Assembly (NCBI GenBank): GCA_031285565.1
Contig: JAITVY010000055.1
Coordinates: forward strand, 1-36,070
Source: Tannerella sp.
GTDB taxonomy: Bacteria; Bacteroidota; Bacteroidia; Bacteroidales; Tannerellaceae
Direction: 5' to 3'
Length of the DNA stretch: 36,070 bases
Below are positions 10,338 to 18,926 of this stretch, piece after piece (the stretch's first letter is position 1; each line of letters opens with the position of its first letter). The notes beneath the pieces were generated by a model. That model worked only from the letters and a program-made list of their open reading frames with translations. It did no database searches and was not told the origin of the DNA. The translations under genes were made by a program, and so were the position numbers.

Positions 10338-10963
10338 TCCCGGTTCTTTAATGAATAATTACTGTTTAAGAAGCCTTCGAGTATACCGGCATTCTGATCT
10401 ATGTTTTGTTCTGCTTCTTTTTGCCGTGCTTCTTTTTCGTGTTCAAACTCCACAATGTCTTTTGGTGATTTTATTTTTTTGCCAACATGCGGTAACATAC
10501 CGATATATGTCCAAAAGCGATCAGATTCCATTTTTTCGCGCTTAATCTGTTCGAAGGCTTTCATATATTCCTGTAGGTCGGATAATTCCATTTCGTGCAT
10601 CACATAATGAGCATCCAGCCCTGACAAGATTAGCGTATACACTGTATCTTTAATAAAGCTATCCCTTACAATAGCTCCTATATTTTCTTCGTTGGTTTCA
10701 GGTGTTTCATTAGGTGAGATAAACGGGGCTGCTATACTATTATAACGTTCCAGCTCTTTTAGCATATTTATTTGCTGTGCCGGATTTTCGTATATCTCAC
10801 AGAATTCCTCATATGTTACAGATTCGGAATTATTAGCCAGTACACAACAATAAAACAGTGCTTTTACATCATCTTCATTGGTATAATCCAGTGATGCAAA
10901 TGGCTTATCTGTCATTTGTTCGAATCGTATGATTGCTTTGATTGTTAACCTGATTTTGTACAT
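10322..10963 (-). CDS. Tail assembly chaperone
   Basis: I chose the ATG at 10963 (MYKIRLTIKAIIRFEQ); a longer frame to 10999 would begin with a non-ATG codon. The 213-residue protein has the chaperone pattern of N-terminal strands (IRLTIKAIIRFEQMTDKPFA), helices, and an acidic-basic C-terminal tail (residues about 175-200). It sits between tail tube and tape measure, the fixed place of gpG/gpT-type chaperones that coat the tape measure. No second overlapping frame reached by a slippery site is evident, so the two chaperone forms of lambda-like phages may be fused or absent here. Confidence 0.75.
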   Translation of the reverse strand: MYKIRLTIKAIIRFEQMTDKPFASLDYTNEDDVKALFYCCVLANNSESVTYEEFCEIYENPAQQINMLKELERYNSIAAPFISPNETPETNEENIGAIVRDSFIKDTVYTLILSGLDAHYVMHEMELSDLQEYMKAFEQIKREKMESDRFWTYIGMLPHVGKKIKSPKDIVEFEHEKEARQKEAEQNIDQNAGILEGFLNSNYSLKNREWQEN

Positions 10964-10984
10964 AGCTATTATATTTTTATTAAT

Positions 10985-11015
10985 AAAAGGGAACGCCAAA
11001 ACGACGTTCCCTTTT
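10985..11015 (-). terminator. Hairpin terminator behind the tail tube gene
   Basis: AAAAGGGAACG (10985-10995) and CGTTCCCTTTT (11005-11015) form a perfect 11-bp stem with a 9-base loop and T-rich flanks on both sides. It lies in the 60-base gap between the tail tube stop and the chaperone start. It could end part of the late transcripts after the highly expressed tail tube gene, lowering expression of chaperone and tape measure. Confidence 0.75.
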
Positions 11016-11023
11016 CATTTTTA

Positions 11024-11497
11024 TTAAGGTGTTCCAGCTACTGGCACCAATGCTCCTACACCTACGAATGAAGCACTACTTGTTGCAATTTGTCCGTTTT
11101 CAGAGGTTAATGATAACGATGTTATCATGATTACACCAGTATAATGTTTCTTAGTCAAGTCAATATCAAATTTCCCTCCTAAGTTTGTTTCTTCTGTCAC
11201 AAGTGCCTCTCCAAATACAAATTCCATTGTTTTACCAGCAATCAGTCGGTCTAACAACGAATCGTAACTTTCTGCTCCGGTTAATCGAGTCATAAGTGAC
11301 TCGGAACTGACTGTAAACCCTTTTTTACCTGGTAACGATGCTTTCCAGCCCCCCATCATTTTATTTGAGACGTCAATTTCTTCCACAGACGCTTCTAAAC
11401 TAGCCGATGAACCAAAAGCAATCGGCTTACCATCTACAAACAGGAATAACTGTCCCCTGAGTATATCTTTTTCAGAATCATGCTTAATTGCTGTCAT
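11024..11497 (-). CDS. Major tail (tube) protein
   Basis: This 157-residue protein begins MTAIKHDSEKDILRGQLFLF. It has the beta-rich make-up of phage tail tube proteins: a strand with FVDGKPIAFGSSASL, a loop-rich middle (GGWKASLPGKKGF), and C-terminal strands ending in a small Val/Pro/Ala tail. It follows the tail terminator gene and precedes the chaperone, the standard order. It should polymerise as the tail tube. A strong hairpin directly after it fits the need for many copies. Confidence 0.85.
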   Translation of the reverse strand: MTAIKHDSEKDILRGQLFLFVDGKPIAFGSSASLEASVEEIDVSNKMMGGWKASLPGKKGFTVSSESLMTRLTGAESYDSLLDRLIAGKTMEFVFGEALVTEETNLGGKFDIDLTKKHYTGVIMITSLSLTSENGQIATSSASFVGVGALVPVAGTP

Positions 11498-11518
11498 AAT
11501 TTGTTGTTTTTTTAATTA

Positions 11519-11890
11519 TTACTCTATTGAAAACAGGAGGGCTTGTATATACCTTCCGTCACTAAAATCTTCTGTTGAATCCTCCAATTGAATCAACATA
11601 TCCGGTTCTGTGAATTTCCCGTTCAACGCTTTATATATAAGGCTTGCTAAATCTGCGCTATGGTCATAATTTTCACTGATTGCAAAGACATAAACCATTA
11701 CTGCAGTACCGGTAACAGACATTTTATTCCGGTCTGATTTGTACCCATCACGTTGATATATGATAAAATCCCCTTTCTCACTTGTCGGAGCTATAACCGG
11801 ATAAATGCGATCATCTACATAAGCTTTTATTGCGCTATTATCTAACAGGATAGCGCGAATCTCATTTGTTATTTTAAACTTATTAATCAT
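11519..11890 (-). CDS. Tail terminator / completion protein (DUF3168-like)
   Basis: This 123-residue protein has an N-terminal helix with ILLDNSAIKAYVDDRIYPVI, then GDFIIYQRDGYKSD. This is the pattern of DUF3168-type tail completion proteins, which cap the tail tube and join it to the neck. The ATG (11890) overlaps the stop of the gp10-like gene by 4 bases. The order (gp10-like, this gene, tail tube) matches HK97-type phages. Confidence 0.8.
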   Translation of the reverse strand: MINKFKITNEIRAILLDNSAIKAYVDDRIYPVIAPTSEKGDFIIYQRDGYKSDRNKMSVTGTAVMVYVFAISENYDHSADLASLIYKALNGKFTEPDMLIQLEDSTEDFSDGRYIQALLFSIE

Positions 11891-12357
11891 TTTCGCCTGT
11901 CAATAATCCGGTTTACGGCTCGTTCTAATCCGGTAAATAATGCTTCAGATGCTTTTATCTCTTTGGATTGTTTTGTTGTTGTCCAAAAATGTGTCGCTGG
12001 CATTCTTCCTGATGATTTTCTCCGCTGGCCACGTATACCCGTTTTAAAGAACCTTTCTTTTGTTCCCAAATCAGCGAGATGTGCATGATGGCCTTTCTCA
12101 TCAAATCCTGTCAAAACTCCCGGTTTGGATCTTTTTACACGAACCCGGATACTGCTAAGCAGGTTACCCGGTTGACGCCCGTAAGATCGTTTAGTTGTGC
12201 CTGATAGTTTTGAACGGATCTGATTAAGACCTTCCCTCCGAAATACATTACCGGCAGTACGCAGACCACTCTTAACAGCTTTATCTTTTTCGACATCGCT
12301 AAGCTGGTCAAGAACAACCAACATTTCATTTAAACCATTTACTTTAACCTGCAACAT
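11887..12357 (-). CDS. HK97 gp10-like neck / tail completion protein
   Basis: This 156-residue protein begins with a short strand and helix (VNGLNEMLVVLDQL) and then has KSGLRTAGNVFRREGLNQIRSKL, typical of HK97 gp10-like proteins. The C-terminal half is rich in Arg/Lys and contains PATHFWTTTKQSKE, also usual in the family. It overlaps the upstream adaptor gene by 14 bases and the downstream gene by 4. It acts at the head-tail interface. Confidence 0.85.
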   Translation of the reverse strand: MLQVKVNGLNEMLVVLDQLSDVEKDKAVKSGLRTAGNVFRREGLNQIRSKLSGTTKRSYGRQPGNLLSSIRVRVKRSKPGVLTGFDEKGHHAHLADLGTKERFFKTGIRGQRRKSSGRMPATHFWTTTKQSKEIKASEALFTGLERAVNRIIDRRK

Positions 12358-12688
12358 AATCGCTATCTACACATTTATATTCAGCAAATAACCGCCTGTT
12401 TAAGAACTTTATGACTGAAACCTTATAACGGACACCTTCAAAAAGCACCTGGTATTCTTCATTTACTTTTAAATTTGTCCAGGTCTGGAATACAATTGTC
12501 CGTTTAATTACCTCTTCATGCTCTTTGCTACTATCATCACCCTCATGATTGACAATCGTAGCTAGAAAAACGCCTTTAGAGACTAAAGTTTCTTCTATAA
12601 AACCAGATTCGCTTTGTACTTTTTCAGGTGCAAACCATTCCATCTGATCCATAAAAGATCCCGGATTTATTCGTTCACTCTGTCCCAT
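12344..12688 (-). CDS. Head-tail adaptor (head closure) protein
   Basis: This 114-residue beta-rich protein fits the HK97 gp7 / SPP1 gp16 type of head closure proteins. It has an N-terminal G-S-F-x-x-Q-like segment (INPGSFMDQMEWF), a central strand pair around TIVFQTWTNLKVNEEYQVLF, and a Y-x-V-x-x-I strand. The start overlaps the upstream connector gene by 22 bases. It would seal the portal-connector channel and dock the tail. Confidence 0.8.
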   Translation of the reverse strand: MGQSERINPGSFMDQMEWFAPEKVQSESGFIEETLVSKGVFLATIVNHEGDDSSKEHEEVIKRTIVFQTWTNLKVNEEYQVLFEGVRYKVSVIKFLNRRLFAEYKCVDSDYVAG

Positions 12689-12975
12689 CGCTTATAAGGT
12701 TCTGCAAGGTTTTGAGAAGCGGAAATACGCCTGTCTGTTACATCTGTAGGATTTTCGACCAATCGTCCGGCTGTTAGGAGAATTGCTGCCTTTAACAGGA
12801 AAGGCACTTTGTCGCGATCTTCATAATCATCTTCAAAGCTGACCAGCGTAAACATTTCAATCTTTTCAACCGCAGCCAAAAGCATTAATGTTAATTCGCT
12901 ATCCATCTCATCCGTGTAAATACGCAGATGCCTTTTGAATTCTTCTATAGTAACCGGACTTTTGTCGATATCCAT
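12667..12975 (-). CDS. Head-tail connector (gp6-like)
   Basis: This 102-residue helical protein contains VTIEEFKRHLRIYTDEMDSELTL and LKAAILLTAGRLVENPTD, the hallmark of phage gp6-like connector proteins (DnaT-like helices with a Y at the second helix). It sits between the capsid-side gene and the adaptor. It likely forms the ring attached below the portal. Confidence 0.87.
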   Translation of the reverse strand: MDIDKSPVTIEEFKRHLRIYTDEMDSELTLMLLAAVEKIEMFTLVSFEDDYEDRDKVPFLLKAAILLTAGRLVENPTDVTDRRISASQNLAEPYKRWDRVNE

Positions 12976-12976
12976 T

Positions 12977-13276
12977 TTATTCTACTACTGAAAGTTTTTC
13001 AATGATTTCCCTTTCCATTGCTTTCCCGATACCTTTGATATCAGTTAGTGTTTCTTTAGCTGCTAAAACCTGGTTTTTCGTTACCAAACCCGCCTTAATC
13101 AACGCATCACGTCCTTTCAGGTCAAGCGGCAAGTCACTTTCTACATTAGGTTTACTTGTAAGGGTTTGGGCAAACCCTTCGTCAATAAGCTGCTTTGCAG
13201 TTTCTTCCGAAAGGTCTACCTGATCCCCAGCAAAATAACCTAACCCCTTTTTGCACTTAATAAACTTTACCCACAT
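12977..13276 (-). CDS. Small head-region protein with helix-hairpin-helix-like C-terminus
   Basis: This 99-residue protein has an N-terminal SH3-like half (FIKCKKGLGYFAGDQVDLSEE) and a C-terminal helix-hairpin-helix-like motif (TDIKGIGKAMEREIIEKL, residues about 77-95). Similar small genes between capsid and gp6-like connector occur in many Bacteroidota prophages. Whether the motif binds DNA or is only a structural fold is unknown. It lies 11 bases after the capsid gene. Confidence 0.65.
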   Translation of the reverse strand: MWVKFIKCKKGLGYFAGDQVDLSEETAKQLIDEGFAQTLTSKPNVESDLPLDLKGRDALIKAGLVTKNQVLAAKETLTDIKGIGKAMEREIIEKLSVVE

Positions 13277-13287
13277 AGCTGTATCTT

Positions 13288-14529
13288 TTAAGCGACAATA
13301 TCTTTGACAGCCGCAAAACTCTGTATGCGACGTAAGAATATGTCGTGATATGCATTCATTGTGATTTCAATCGCACCTTCTTTCTTCAATGAATACGGGT
13401 CTGTGATTACATCGAAGCCACCCCATTGCGCAATTATCAAATCGCTGAAATTTCCGAAAAGAGCCGCTGATAAGTCCGTACCGGATCCTTTGGTAAGATT
13501 GGCAGGAACAATATTTGATGCTAAAGCGTGATAACCATTGATTTCGTCACGTTCCCAGATATAACCAGGCACATTGTTTGCTTTCAATGTGGTTTTCAAC
13601 GCTCCACGTGCTTTTGTCGTAGTGATATAAGCCATTGAAGCCACATCCGCATTTTTTAATGCAATGGCTGTTTCCAGGTCAACCATTGATTTGAAGGTCG
13701 GAGCATCTCCATTTGCTCCCAGTGACACAGAGCCGATGCCGGTTGTATTCAAAATCCCCAATGGTTCACCTGTGCCGCTTCCATTGATAGCTGCATCCTC
13801 CAATGCTTCCGCATGAGCAGCCAGTATGTCTTCATAGATCATTCGTTCTACATCCCACGAAGACTGCGCGATCAATTGCTTTGAGATCGGCACATTCAAA
13901 GCCAGACGTTTTGGCATCATGCTTCGTTTGGAGAATTGTTTTTTCTTATCTCCGGTTTTATCATTCTCACCTTCCCATGTTGCAGTAATAGCCGCGCCTT
14001 CAATAAGATCAATATTGCCGACCAGACCGGAAATATATTTAGCCCCGGCTTTAGCTAATACCAGGCGTTTACGCAGTTCTTCCTGATACTGCAATACTGT
14101 TGCAATAGTCATACCTCCATCGGCTGGGGTACCGGTAGCTGTCATACCAGGAAAAGCACGGTTTAGTACAATTGCAGGTATCGCAGCACTTCCTTGTAAC
14201 TTTATACCGGAACGGGTGGCTTCTTCGAATGCTAATTGTGACATTTCGGCTTCAACTCCCGTCAGTATGCCGTTGGTACCCAATTCGCGTATGAATTTCA
14301 CAATTGAGAACCGGCGGGCAGCCTGTTCTGTTTCCTGGTCTACAGTGTTTTCTGCCAGGGCACGTTCAGCCGCTTCAGCTATCACAATTCCATTCAGTTC
14401 ATCCGTCAGGCTCTGGACGGTATCCAGAGCTGAACGGTATTCTTCCTGCTTTTCAGGATCGTTCTTTAAGGCGCGAACATTGTCTAACGCTTGTTGTAAT
14501 TCGCGCTGCACTTCTTTCTTTTTTCTCAT
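13288..14529 (-). CDS. Major capsid protein (HK97 fold)
   Basis: I chose the ATG at 14529 (MRKKKEVQRELQQ); the frame could extend to 14610 but only with implausible sequence that overlaps the protease gene. The 413-residue product starts with a coiled-coil delta (scaffold) domain of about 100 residues that the prohead protease would remove. The mature domain follows, with SMMPKRLALNVPISKQLIAQS, AINGSGTGEPLGILNTTG and the C-terminal segment IQSFAAVKDIVA, all typical of HK97-fold capsids. It directly follows the prohead protease, as in HK97. Confidence 0.95.
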   Translation of the reverse strand: MRKKKEVQRELQQALDNVRALKNDPEKQEEYRSALDTVQSLTDELNGIVIAEAAERALAENTVDQETEQAARRFSIVKFIRELGTNGILTGVEAEMSQLAFEEATRSGIKLQGSAAIPAIVLNRAFPGMTATGTPADGGMTIATVLQYQEELRKRLVLAKAGAKYISGLVGNIDLIEGAAITATWEGENDKTGDKKKQFSKRSMMPKRLALNVPISKQLIAQSSWDVERMIYEDILAAHAEALEDAAINGSGTGEPLGILNTTGIGSVSLGANGDAPTFKSMVDLETAIALKNADVASMAYITTTKARGALKTTLKANNVPGYIWERDEINGYHALASNIVPANLTKGSGTDLSAALFGNFSDLIIAQWGGFDVITDPYSLKKEGAIEITMNAYHDIFLRRIQSFAAVKDIVA

Positions 14530-14557
14530 TTCTGATACACTTAGTATTAATATTAAA

Positions 14558-15268
14558 TTATTTAGACAGTGCGCAACAAGCGTTCGCCAATGTGCGCATA
14601 TAATCTTCATTTATGACTGCTCCGGATGTTTGTTCATCTTCTCCGGTTGTGCCAGTATCTTCCGTTTCAGTTTGACGTGTTCCGGTTTCTTTGGCAGTCG
14701 ATTCCGTTTCATCCAGATCCTCTTCAATCATTCGTACAGATCCTTCCGTATAAAAGCCTTCATCTTCTTTGACTTCTGCACTGGTTTCTTCACCAAAGGA
14801 GCGGATTAATGCGTTTTTGTTGGATGGGATCGGCACACAGGAGATTTCAAGTAATTCACGTTTACCGATATAATAAGTTGGATTATTACCTTCCGGGGCT
14901 TCATTACCCTCTCCCCATTTGCCGTTTTCGAGCGGAAAAAAACGTATAGATACACCTTTAAAGGTGCCCGCCAGATATTTACGAAAGATGGTTTCGGCCA
15001 TCGGATTTATATCTGCTGGTTCGAATGTGATGGATCCTAATAATTGTTTACCTTTTACCCATGCACGGGCTGAACCAATTGCCATATTCGGATCACTTGA
15101 CCATGCATTATGATTATATAGTGCTATGCCGTTTTTATTGAAACGATCTAAATCCCATCCTTTGGCTGTAAAAACAGTTCGAAAACTATCCCGTGTTTCA
15201 TCAGAAAAAACAAACTCAATCGTCCGCGTTTCTTCCACGTCTTTAGCAAATCGTCTAATCTTACTCAT
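14558..15268 (-). CDS. HK97-type prohead protease (S78 family)
   Basis: I chose the ATG at 15268, which overlaps the portal stop by 8 bases; upstream codons in the frame lie within the portal gene. The 236-residue protein has the family pattern: TARGWDLDRF-like segment (TAKGWDLDRFNKNG), ALYNHN with the likely catalytic His at about residue 53, TFKGVSIRF with the catalytic Ser at about residue 107, and LEISCVPIPSNKNALI. The C-terminal 60 residues are acidic and Thr-rich, a tail that may guide assembly. It cleaves the capsid delta domain during maturation. Confidence 0.93.
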   Translation of the reverse strand: MSKIRRFAKDVEETRTIEFVFSDETRDSFRTVFTAKGWDLDRFNKNGIALYNHNAWSSDPNMAIGSARAWVKGKQLLGSITFEPADINPMAETIFRKYLAGTFKGVSIRFFPLENGKWGEGNEAPEGNNPTYYIGKRELLEISCVPIPSNKNALIRSFGEETSAEVKEDEGFYTEGSVRMIEEDLDETESTAKETGTRQTETEDTGTTGEDEQTSGAVINEDYMRTLANACCALSK

Positions 15269-16481
15269 TATTGTCAATTTTTTTGATTTCCGTACTGGCG
15301 GCCTGGTTGACTGGATATAGAAATACATCCAGACCTTTGGCTAAATTCATATTTTCCAATTCGCGCACTTCGTTCCGGCTCATCCAACCGGAAAGCACCG
15401 CTTTTTGATAGTATTCGGCACGTGTTTTCATATCACCGCGAAGCATACCATCCAGGTTAAACTTCGTTTCCATTCTTCCTTGTTCATCATCAAAGAATAA
15501 TTTCCGGTCTAGTTCTGTCTCAAAGCGTTTGACTGTTGGACGGATGGAATATTTTACAAACTGGATATCCTGGTGTTCGATATTACTGAATGTGGCACGG
15601 GACAGGTCGGCAATCATATGAGGCGGTATATTAAAAATACGTGCAATATCCTGTAAGGCGAATGTACGTGTTTCAAGCATTTGTGCGGCTTCGGGTTCAA
15701 TACCTACTTCTTTGTATTTTAATCCTCTTTCAAGGATAGGAGTAGCATAGTTTGGCAAATCAGATAAACGTTCTACTAAATCTTTATAGACTTTAATATC
15801 TAATGCCTGTTCAGTTTCAAATACACCTTTAATAGAACCGCCATTTTCAAAGAATTCATTACCGAAACTGGTAGAAGACAATCCGGATTTTATGGCTGCC
15901 GAATTATACGATATAGGATTGACTCCTTTGATACCATCCATCGACAATGAAAAGAAATGCAACATGTCATCATCAGAGTAGGTCCCGTCAAAATACTTAC
16001 TACCGACTACACGATACCACTTTTTACGGTTAAGAAACGAGATAGTAACAAGACTAGGATGTACCGGAATCAATTCACCTGGTACACCACCTCTTTTCCT
16101 GAAAATTATTACATACGCATTACCCCAGCCATCCAGACAAGCATTGATATATTCCCAGAAGGAGAATATATTCATAAAGTTGTTCGGGCGGAATTTGAGA
16201 AGTTTATAAGTAGGATGATCTTTTGCGTCAATCCGTCCGGATGTAGTTCGTTCAACGACATGCTTTGGTAATGAAGCGATTGTTTCAGCCCGTAACCGCA
16301 TAGCAGCAAATACAGCTGTGAATTTCATTGCCGTATTTAAGTTTACATCATAGCCAAGTCCTTTCAGCCATGACATAGAATCAAAGTGTGATGTGGATGC
16401 GGTTGAAGTGGAGGTACCAGAAGTTTCACCCTCCGGCAATCCACGTTTAAAACTAAATATATCCTTTAACCTAAACTTCAC
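15261..16481 (-). CDS. Phage portal protein (HK97 family)
   Basis: This 406-residue protein carries portal-family signatures: AVFAAMRLRAETIASLPKHV near residue 55, KFRPNNFMNIFSFWEY, GGSIKGVFETE, and FNIPPHMIADLSRATFSNIE around residue 280-300. It forms the dodecameric DNA gate of the procapsid. The start is GTG at 16481; no closer ATG lies before the conserved part. The gene is separated from the terminase genes by the 16.5-17.2 kb insertion holding the GG-leader cassette, which is unusual because portal normally follows the large terminase directly. Confidence 0.93.
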   Translation of the reverse strand: MKFRLKDIFSFKRGLPEGETSGTSTSTASTSHFDSMSWLKGLGYDVNLNTAMKFTAVFAAMRLRAETIASLPKHVVERTTSGRIDAKDHPTYKLLKFRPNNFMNIFSFWEYINACLDGWGNAYVIIFRKRGGVPGELIPVHPSLVTISFLNRKKWYRVVGSKYFDGTYSDDDMLHFFSLSMDGIKGVNPISYNSAAIKSGLSSTSFGNEFFENGGSIKGVFETEQALDIKVYKDLVERLSDLPNYATPILERGLKYKEVGIEPEAAQMLETRTFALQDIARIFNIPPHMIADLSRATFSNIEHQDIQFVKYSIRPTVKRFETELDRKLFFDDEQGRMETKFNLDGMLRGDMKTRAEYYQKAVLSGWMSRNEVRELENMNLAKGLDVFLYPVNQAASTEIKKIDNNE

Positions 16482-16709
16482 AATGCGGATTTTTTACAAA
16501 TCTACATTGCGAAAAAATAGTTTCAAAATGATGAAATTTAGACATTTAAATCATTTTGATCTATTGAAAATGAATGAGAAATAATAGAATATATTTAATG
16601 AGAGGAATTAGGCTTTATTTTTATGATATATTAAGAAATAACACAGACGAACGTCACATCATTTTTGAATGAATCTCAAAAAAATGATCATAAATATGAA
16701 CTTTATTCA

Positions 16710-16717
16710 TAAATTTG
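16710..16717 (+). promoter_or_regulatory. Candidate -7 element for the GG-leader peptide gene
   Basis: TAAATTTG matches the Bacteroidota -7 consensus TAnnTTTG exactly and lies 30 bases before the ATG at 16747, in a strongly AT-rich 265-base gap. No good TTTG is seen 19-21 bases upstream, so the -33 half is weak or absent. The site makes the cassette independent of the late operon on the other strand. Confidence 0.5.
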
Positions 16718-16746
16718 AAACTTATTAAATTTTAAAATAAAATATT

Positions 16747-16989
16747 ATGAAAAAGAGAGAAATCAAATTGTCGGAAGTGAACGAAAAGTTTAAAATGAGT
16801 AGAACAGAGCTTGCTCAGGTTAATGGAGGTACAACAAGCTATTTTGTTAATGGACAATTTAGTTATGCTGCTAATTCAGAGGGATATGTTACAAGCAGAA
16901 TGTTCCGAATAAATGAAATAAATAATGCTAAAAATGAGAATCAGTCATCTGCGTCTAAATCAATAGATAAAGCTCTAAGGCTAATGTGA
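16747..16989 (+). CDS. Short peptide with double-glycine leader
   Basis: This 80-residue protein has an N-terminal leader MKKREIKLSEVNEKFKMS followed by RTELAQVNGG, with the glycine pair at residues 27-28. This matches the pattern (L-S-x-x-E-L/M-x-x-V/L-x-GG) of leaders removed by C39-peptidase ABC transporters, as in class II bacteriocins and Bacteroidota natural-product precursors. The rest (about 52 residues, TTSYFVNGQFSYAANSEGY...) is polar and Asn/Ser-rich, with no Cys and no membrane segment. The gene lies alone on the plus strand inside the minus-strand packaging genes, with its own promoter-like site and hairpin terminator: a typical 'moron'. No transporter or maturation enzyme is in the window, so a host exporter would be needed. 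Confidence 0.7.
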   Translation: MKKREIKLSEVNEKFKMSRTELAQVNGGTTSYFVNGQFSYAANSEGYVTSRMFRINEINNAKNENQSSASKSIDKALRLM

Positions 16990-17002
16990 ATATATTTCAA
17001 TC

Positions 17003-17034
17003 AAAGCGGCTTTATACCAAATATTGCCGCTTTT
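17003..17034 (+). terminator. Rho-independent terminator of the GG-leader peptide gene
   Basis: AAAGCGGC (17003-17010) pairs with GCCGCTTT (17026-17033) across a 15-base AT-rich loop and ends in TTTT. It lies 14 bases after the peptide stop codon. The flanking A and T tracts could also stop transcription from the minus strand, but for that strand it would stand between terminase and portal. Confidence 0.7.
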
Positions 17035-17057
17035 CATGTAATAATAAATTATTTTAT

Positions 17058-17234
17058 TCAATCCAACTTGGTTAGTTTATTATTCAAAATCCTATTAACC
17101 CGATCAATTTCGTCATCAATCAGTTTTTCCTGCTTTTTTGAAGTATAAAGAACGATATTTGATCTTGTTTTGAAATATTCTTTTTGCAAACTTCTCATTT
17201 TTTCTACTTCTCTGAAAAATTGTTCTGCTTTCAT
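17058..17234 (-). CDS. Small conserved late protein of unknown function
   Basis: A 58-residue frame from ATG 17234 to TGA 17058, 3 bases after the large terminase stop. It is helical, with MRSLQKEYFKTRSNIVLY in the N-terminal half and an acidic then basic C-terminal helix (LIDDEIDRVNRILNNKL). The MR-x-x-QK-x-YF-x-R pattern is seen in small proteins of many Bacteroidota mobile elements and phages, without a known role. The tight spacing to terminase supports it as a real gene. Confidence 0.6.
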   Translation of the reverse strand: MKAEQFFREVEKMRSLQKEYFKTRSNIVLYTSKKQEKLIDDEIDRVNRILNNKLTKLD

Positions 17235-17237
17235 AAT

Positions 17238-18926
17238 TTATCTCCTCCTAAAATTATCAATAGTCTTTAATCCAGTATATTCCGGTTCTGGAGGGTTAGA
17301 CATATAACCACCAATGGCATTACCCATTGCAACAACTCCATCAATCTTTTCAATGGACCGCTTTTTGTCCAGCTTGATGTTATCATTCGGATCCCGATAG
17401 ATTACTACGTTCCGAAACATCCACCGGATCACTGGATTCTTCATCAGGTCAACGGTACCAGCAGTAACATCGGCTTCGATCCGCTTTGTAGGTTCTGACA
17501 TATTCTGAATGCCCTGGCTAAACTCATCCAGCAACGATGCAAAGCTTTCGTTTTTCTGCAATCCCTGTATTACACCGTGATAAGCCTTTGCCGGGTCGAA
17601 TGCAATGTTCTTCACATCATAGCGTAATAATATATTAGTCAAATCATCCGTGATATAGTCAATATCAATCACATCACCAGGTGTAACCATGATAAATCCA
17701 TCTTTAGCCCATTGCCGGTAATCTACCCGGTCTTCTTTCTGTAAAACCTTTCCTTCCGGAATCCAGAAAAACAACCGAAAAGCCGGTACTTCCAGATCAG
17801 GAAAATAAAGAGCCAGTGCATTAATATCCACGTGAGAAGCTAAATCCAATCCGGCATAACATATTTGTCCAAGTAACTCATCATCCGTGGTTCCATGATC
17901 ACACTTTAAAACCTTTTCATCCTGAATCCATACATCGGGTGCGTCTACCCACATATTTAGGTTTTTTGTTTTGAAGTTTACTTCTGTAGTGCTTCCCATA
18001 TTCAATGCTCGCCCAAACTCTTTGTCCAGATATTCCGGATAAACGGATATCCCATAGTTTGGATTTGCCTTACTCCATGTTTCCGGATTTTTCCAGTCAT
18101 CTTCTGTATCCGGACAATAAATTATAGCAAATGTGTTTTCTTCCTGAACGATTCCTTTCAGGATATTCACATAATGCCTACGCATCTGGTAATACGGCAA
18201 TGTCATATTGGCACCAGCCGTTGTGATGGAAAACACCAATGGATTCTTACGTGCTCCCATACCGGTAGTAATGAGGTTGTAAATCTCATCCGTTTGCCAG
18301 GCATGCATCTCATCACATATTCCACAATGCGGTGAAAGTCCGTCTTTATTTTTACTTTCCCGTGAAAGCGGCTGATAGCTGGATGCGGTTGACTCCATTG
18401 TAATAGAGTTGGAAAAGGTTTGTAACTCTGCACTTAATCCTTTTGATTGGCTAACCATGCTTTTCGCAGCACTCCAACATATCTTTGCTTGATCTTTATC
18501 GACTGCAGCACTGTATACTTCAGAACCCGCTTCACCATCAGCAACTAACATATACAAAGCTATTCCAGCTGCAAAGGTTGTTTTTCCATTTTTTCGGGCA
18601 ACTTCGACATTAGCATAATTGAAACGACGTCTGCCATCTTTCGTTTTCCAACCGAACACATTCCAAATAATGAAACACTGCCAGTCTTCCAGTTCAAATT
18701 CACGTCCAGCCCATTCACCTTTGTAGTGCCGGAGCATGGTAAAGAAAGCAAATACTAACTTAGCAGCTCTTTCATCAAAATAGAATCCCATTTCTGTAGC
18801 GTTCTCCATATCATGAAGATAGCGTTCAACAGCCAGACGCTCTAACTCACCGGCAACCCGCTCACCAGATATAACCCGCTCAACATATGATAACGCTTTG
18901 CGTTTGTATAATTCCGTTTTCTTCAT
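17238..18926 (-). CDS. terL: Terminase large subunit (TerL)
   Basis: This 562-residue ATPase-nuclease drives DNA packaging. The N-terminal ATPase has an adapted Walker A (ARKNGKTT, residues about 110-117) and Walker B GICDEMHAW (Asp-Glu at about 210-211). The C-terminal nuclease shows the RNase H-like acidic motifs YAGLDLASHVD (about 350-360), NIAFDPAKAY and KIDGVVAMGNA. It matches the HK97/P27-type terminases. The ATG overlaps the small subunit stop by 4 bases, so the two are coupled. Confidence 0.95.
   Translation of the reverse strand: MKKTELYKRKALSYVERVISGERVAGELERLAVERYLHDMENATEMGFYFDERAAKLVFAFFTMLRHYKGEWAGREFELEDWQCFIIWNVFGWKTKDGRRRFNYANVEVARKNGKTTFAAGIALYMLVADGEAGSEVYSAAVDKDQAKICWSAAKSMVSQSKGLSAELQTFSNSITMESTASSYQPLSRESKNKDGLSPHCGICDEMHAWQTDEIYNLITTGMGARKNPLVFSITTAGANMTLPYYQMRRHYVNILKGIVQEENTFAIIYCPDTEDDWKNPETWSKANPNYGISVYPEYLDKEFGRALNMGSTTEVNFKTKNLNMWVDAPDVWIQDEKVLKCDHGTTDDELLGQICYAGLDLASHVDINALALYFPDLEVPAFRLFFWIPEGKVLQKEDRVDYRQWAKDGFIMVTPGDVIDIDYITDDLTNILLRYDVKNIAFDPAKAYHGVIQGLQKNESFASLLDEFSQGIQNMSEPTKRIEADVTAGTVDLMKNPVIRWMFRNVVIYRDPNDNIKLDKKRSIEKIDGVVAMGNAIGGYMSNPPEPEYTGLKTIDNFRRR

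Noticed and set aside
9667..10545. A 292-codon plus-strand frame opposite the tape measure and chaperone genes
   Set aside because: It is antisense to two well-supported genes, has no ribosome site and shows no domain; its length reflects the codon bias of the tape measure strand.
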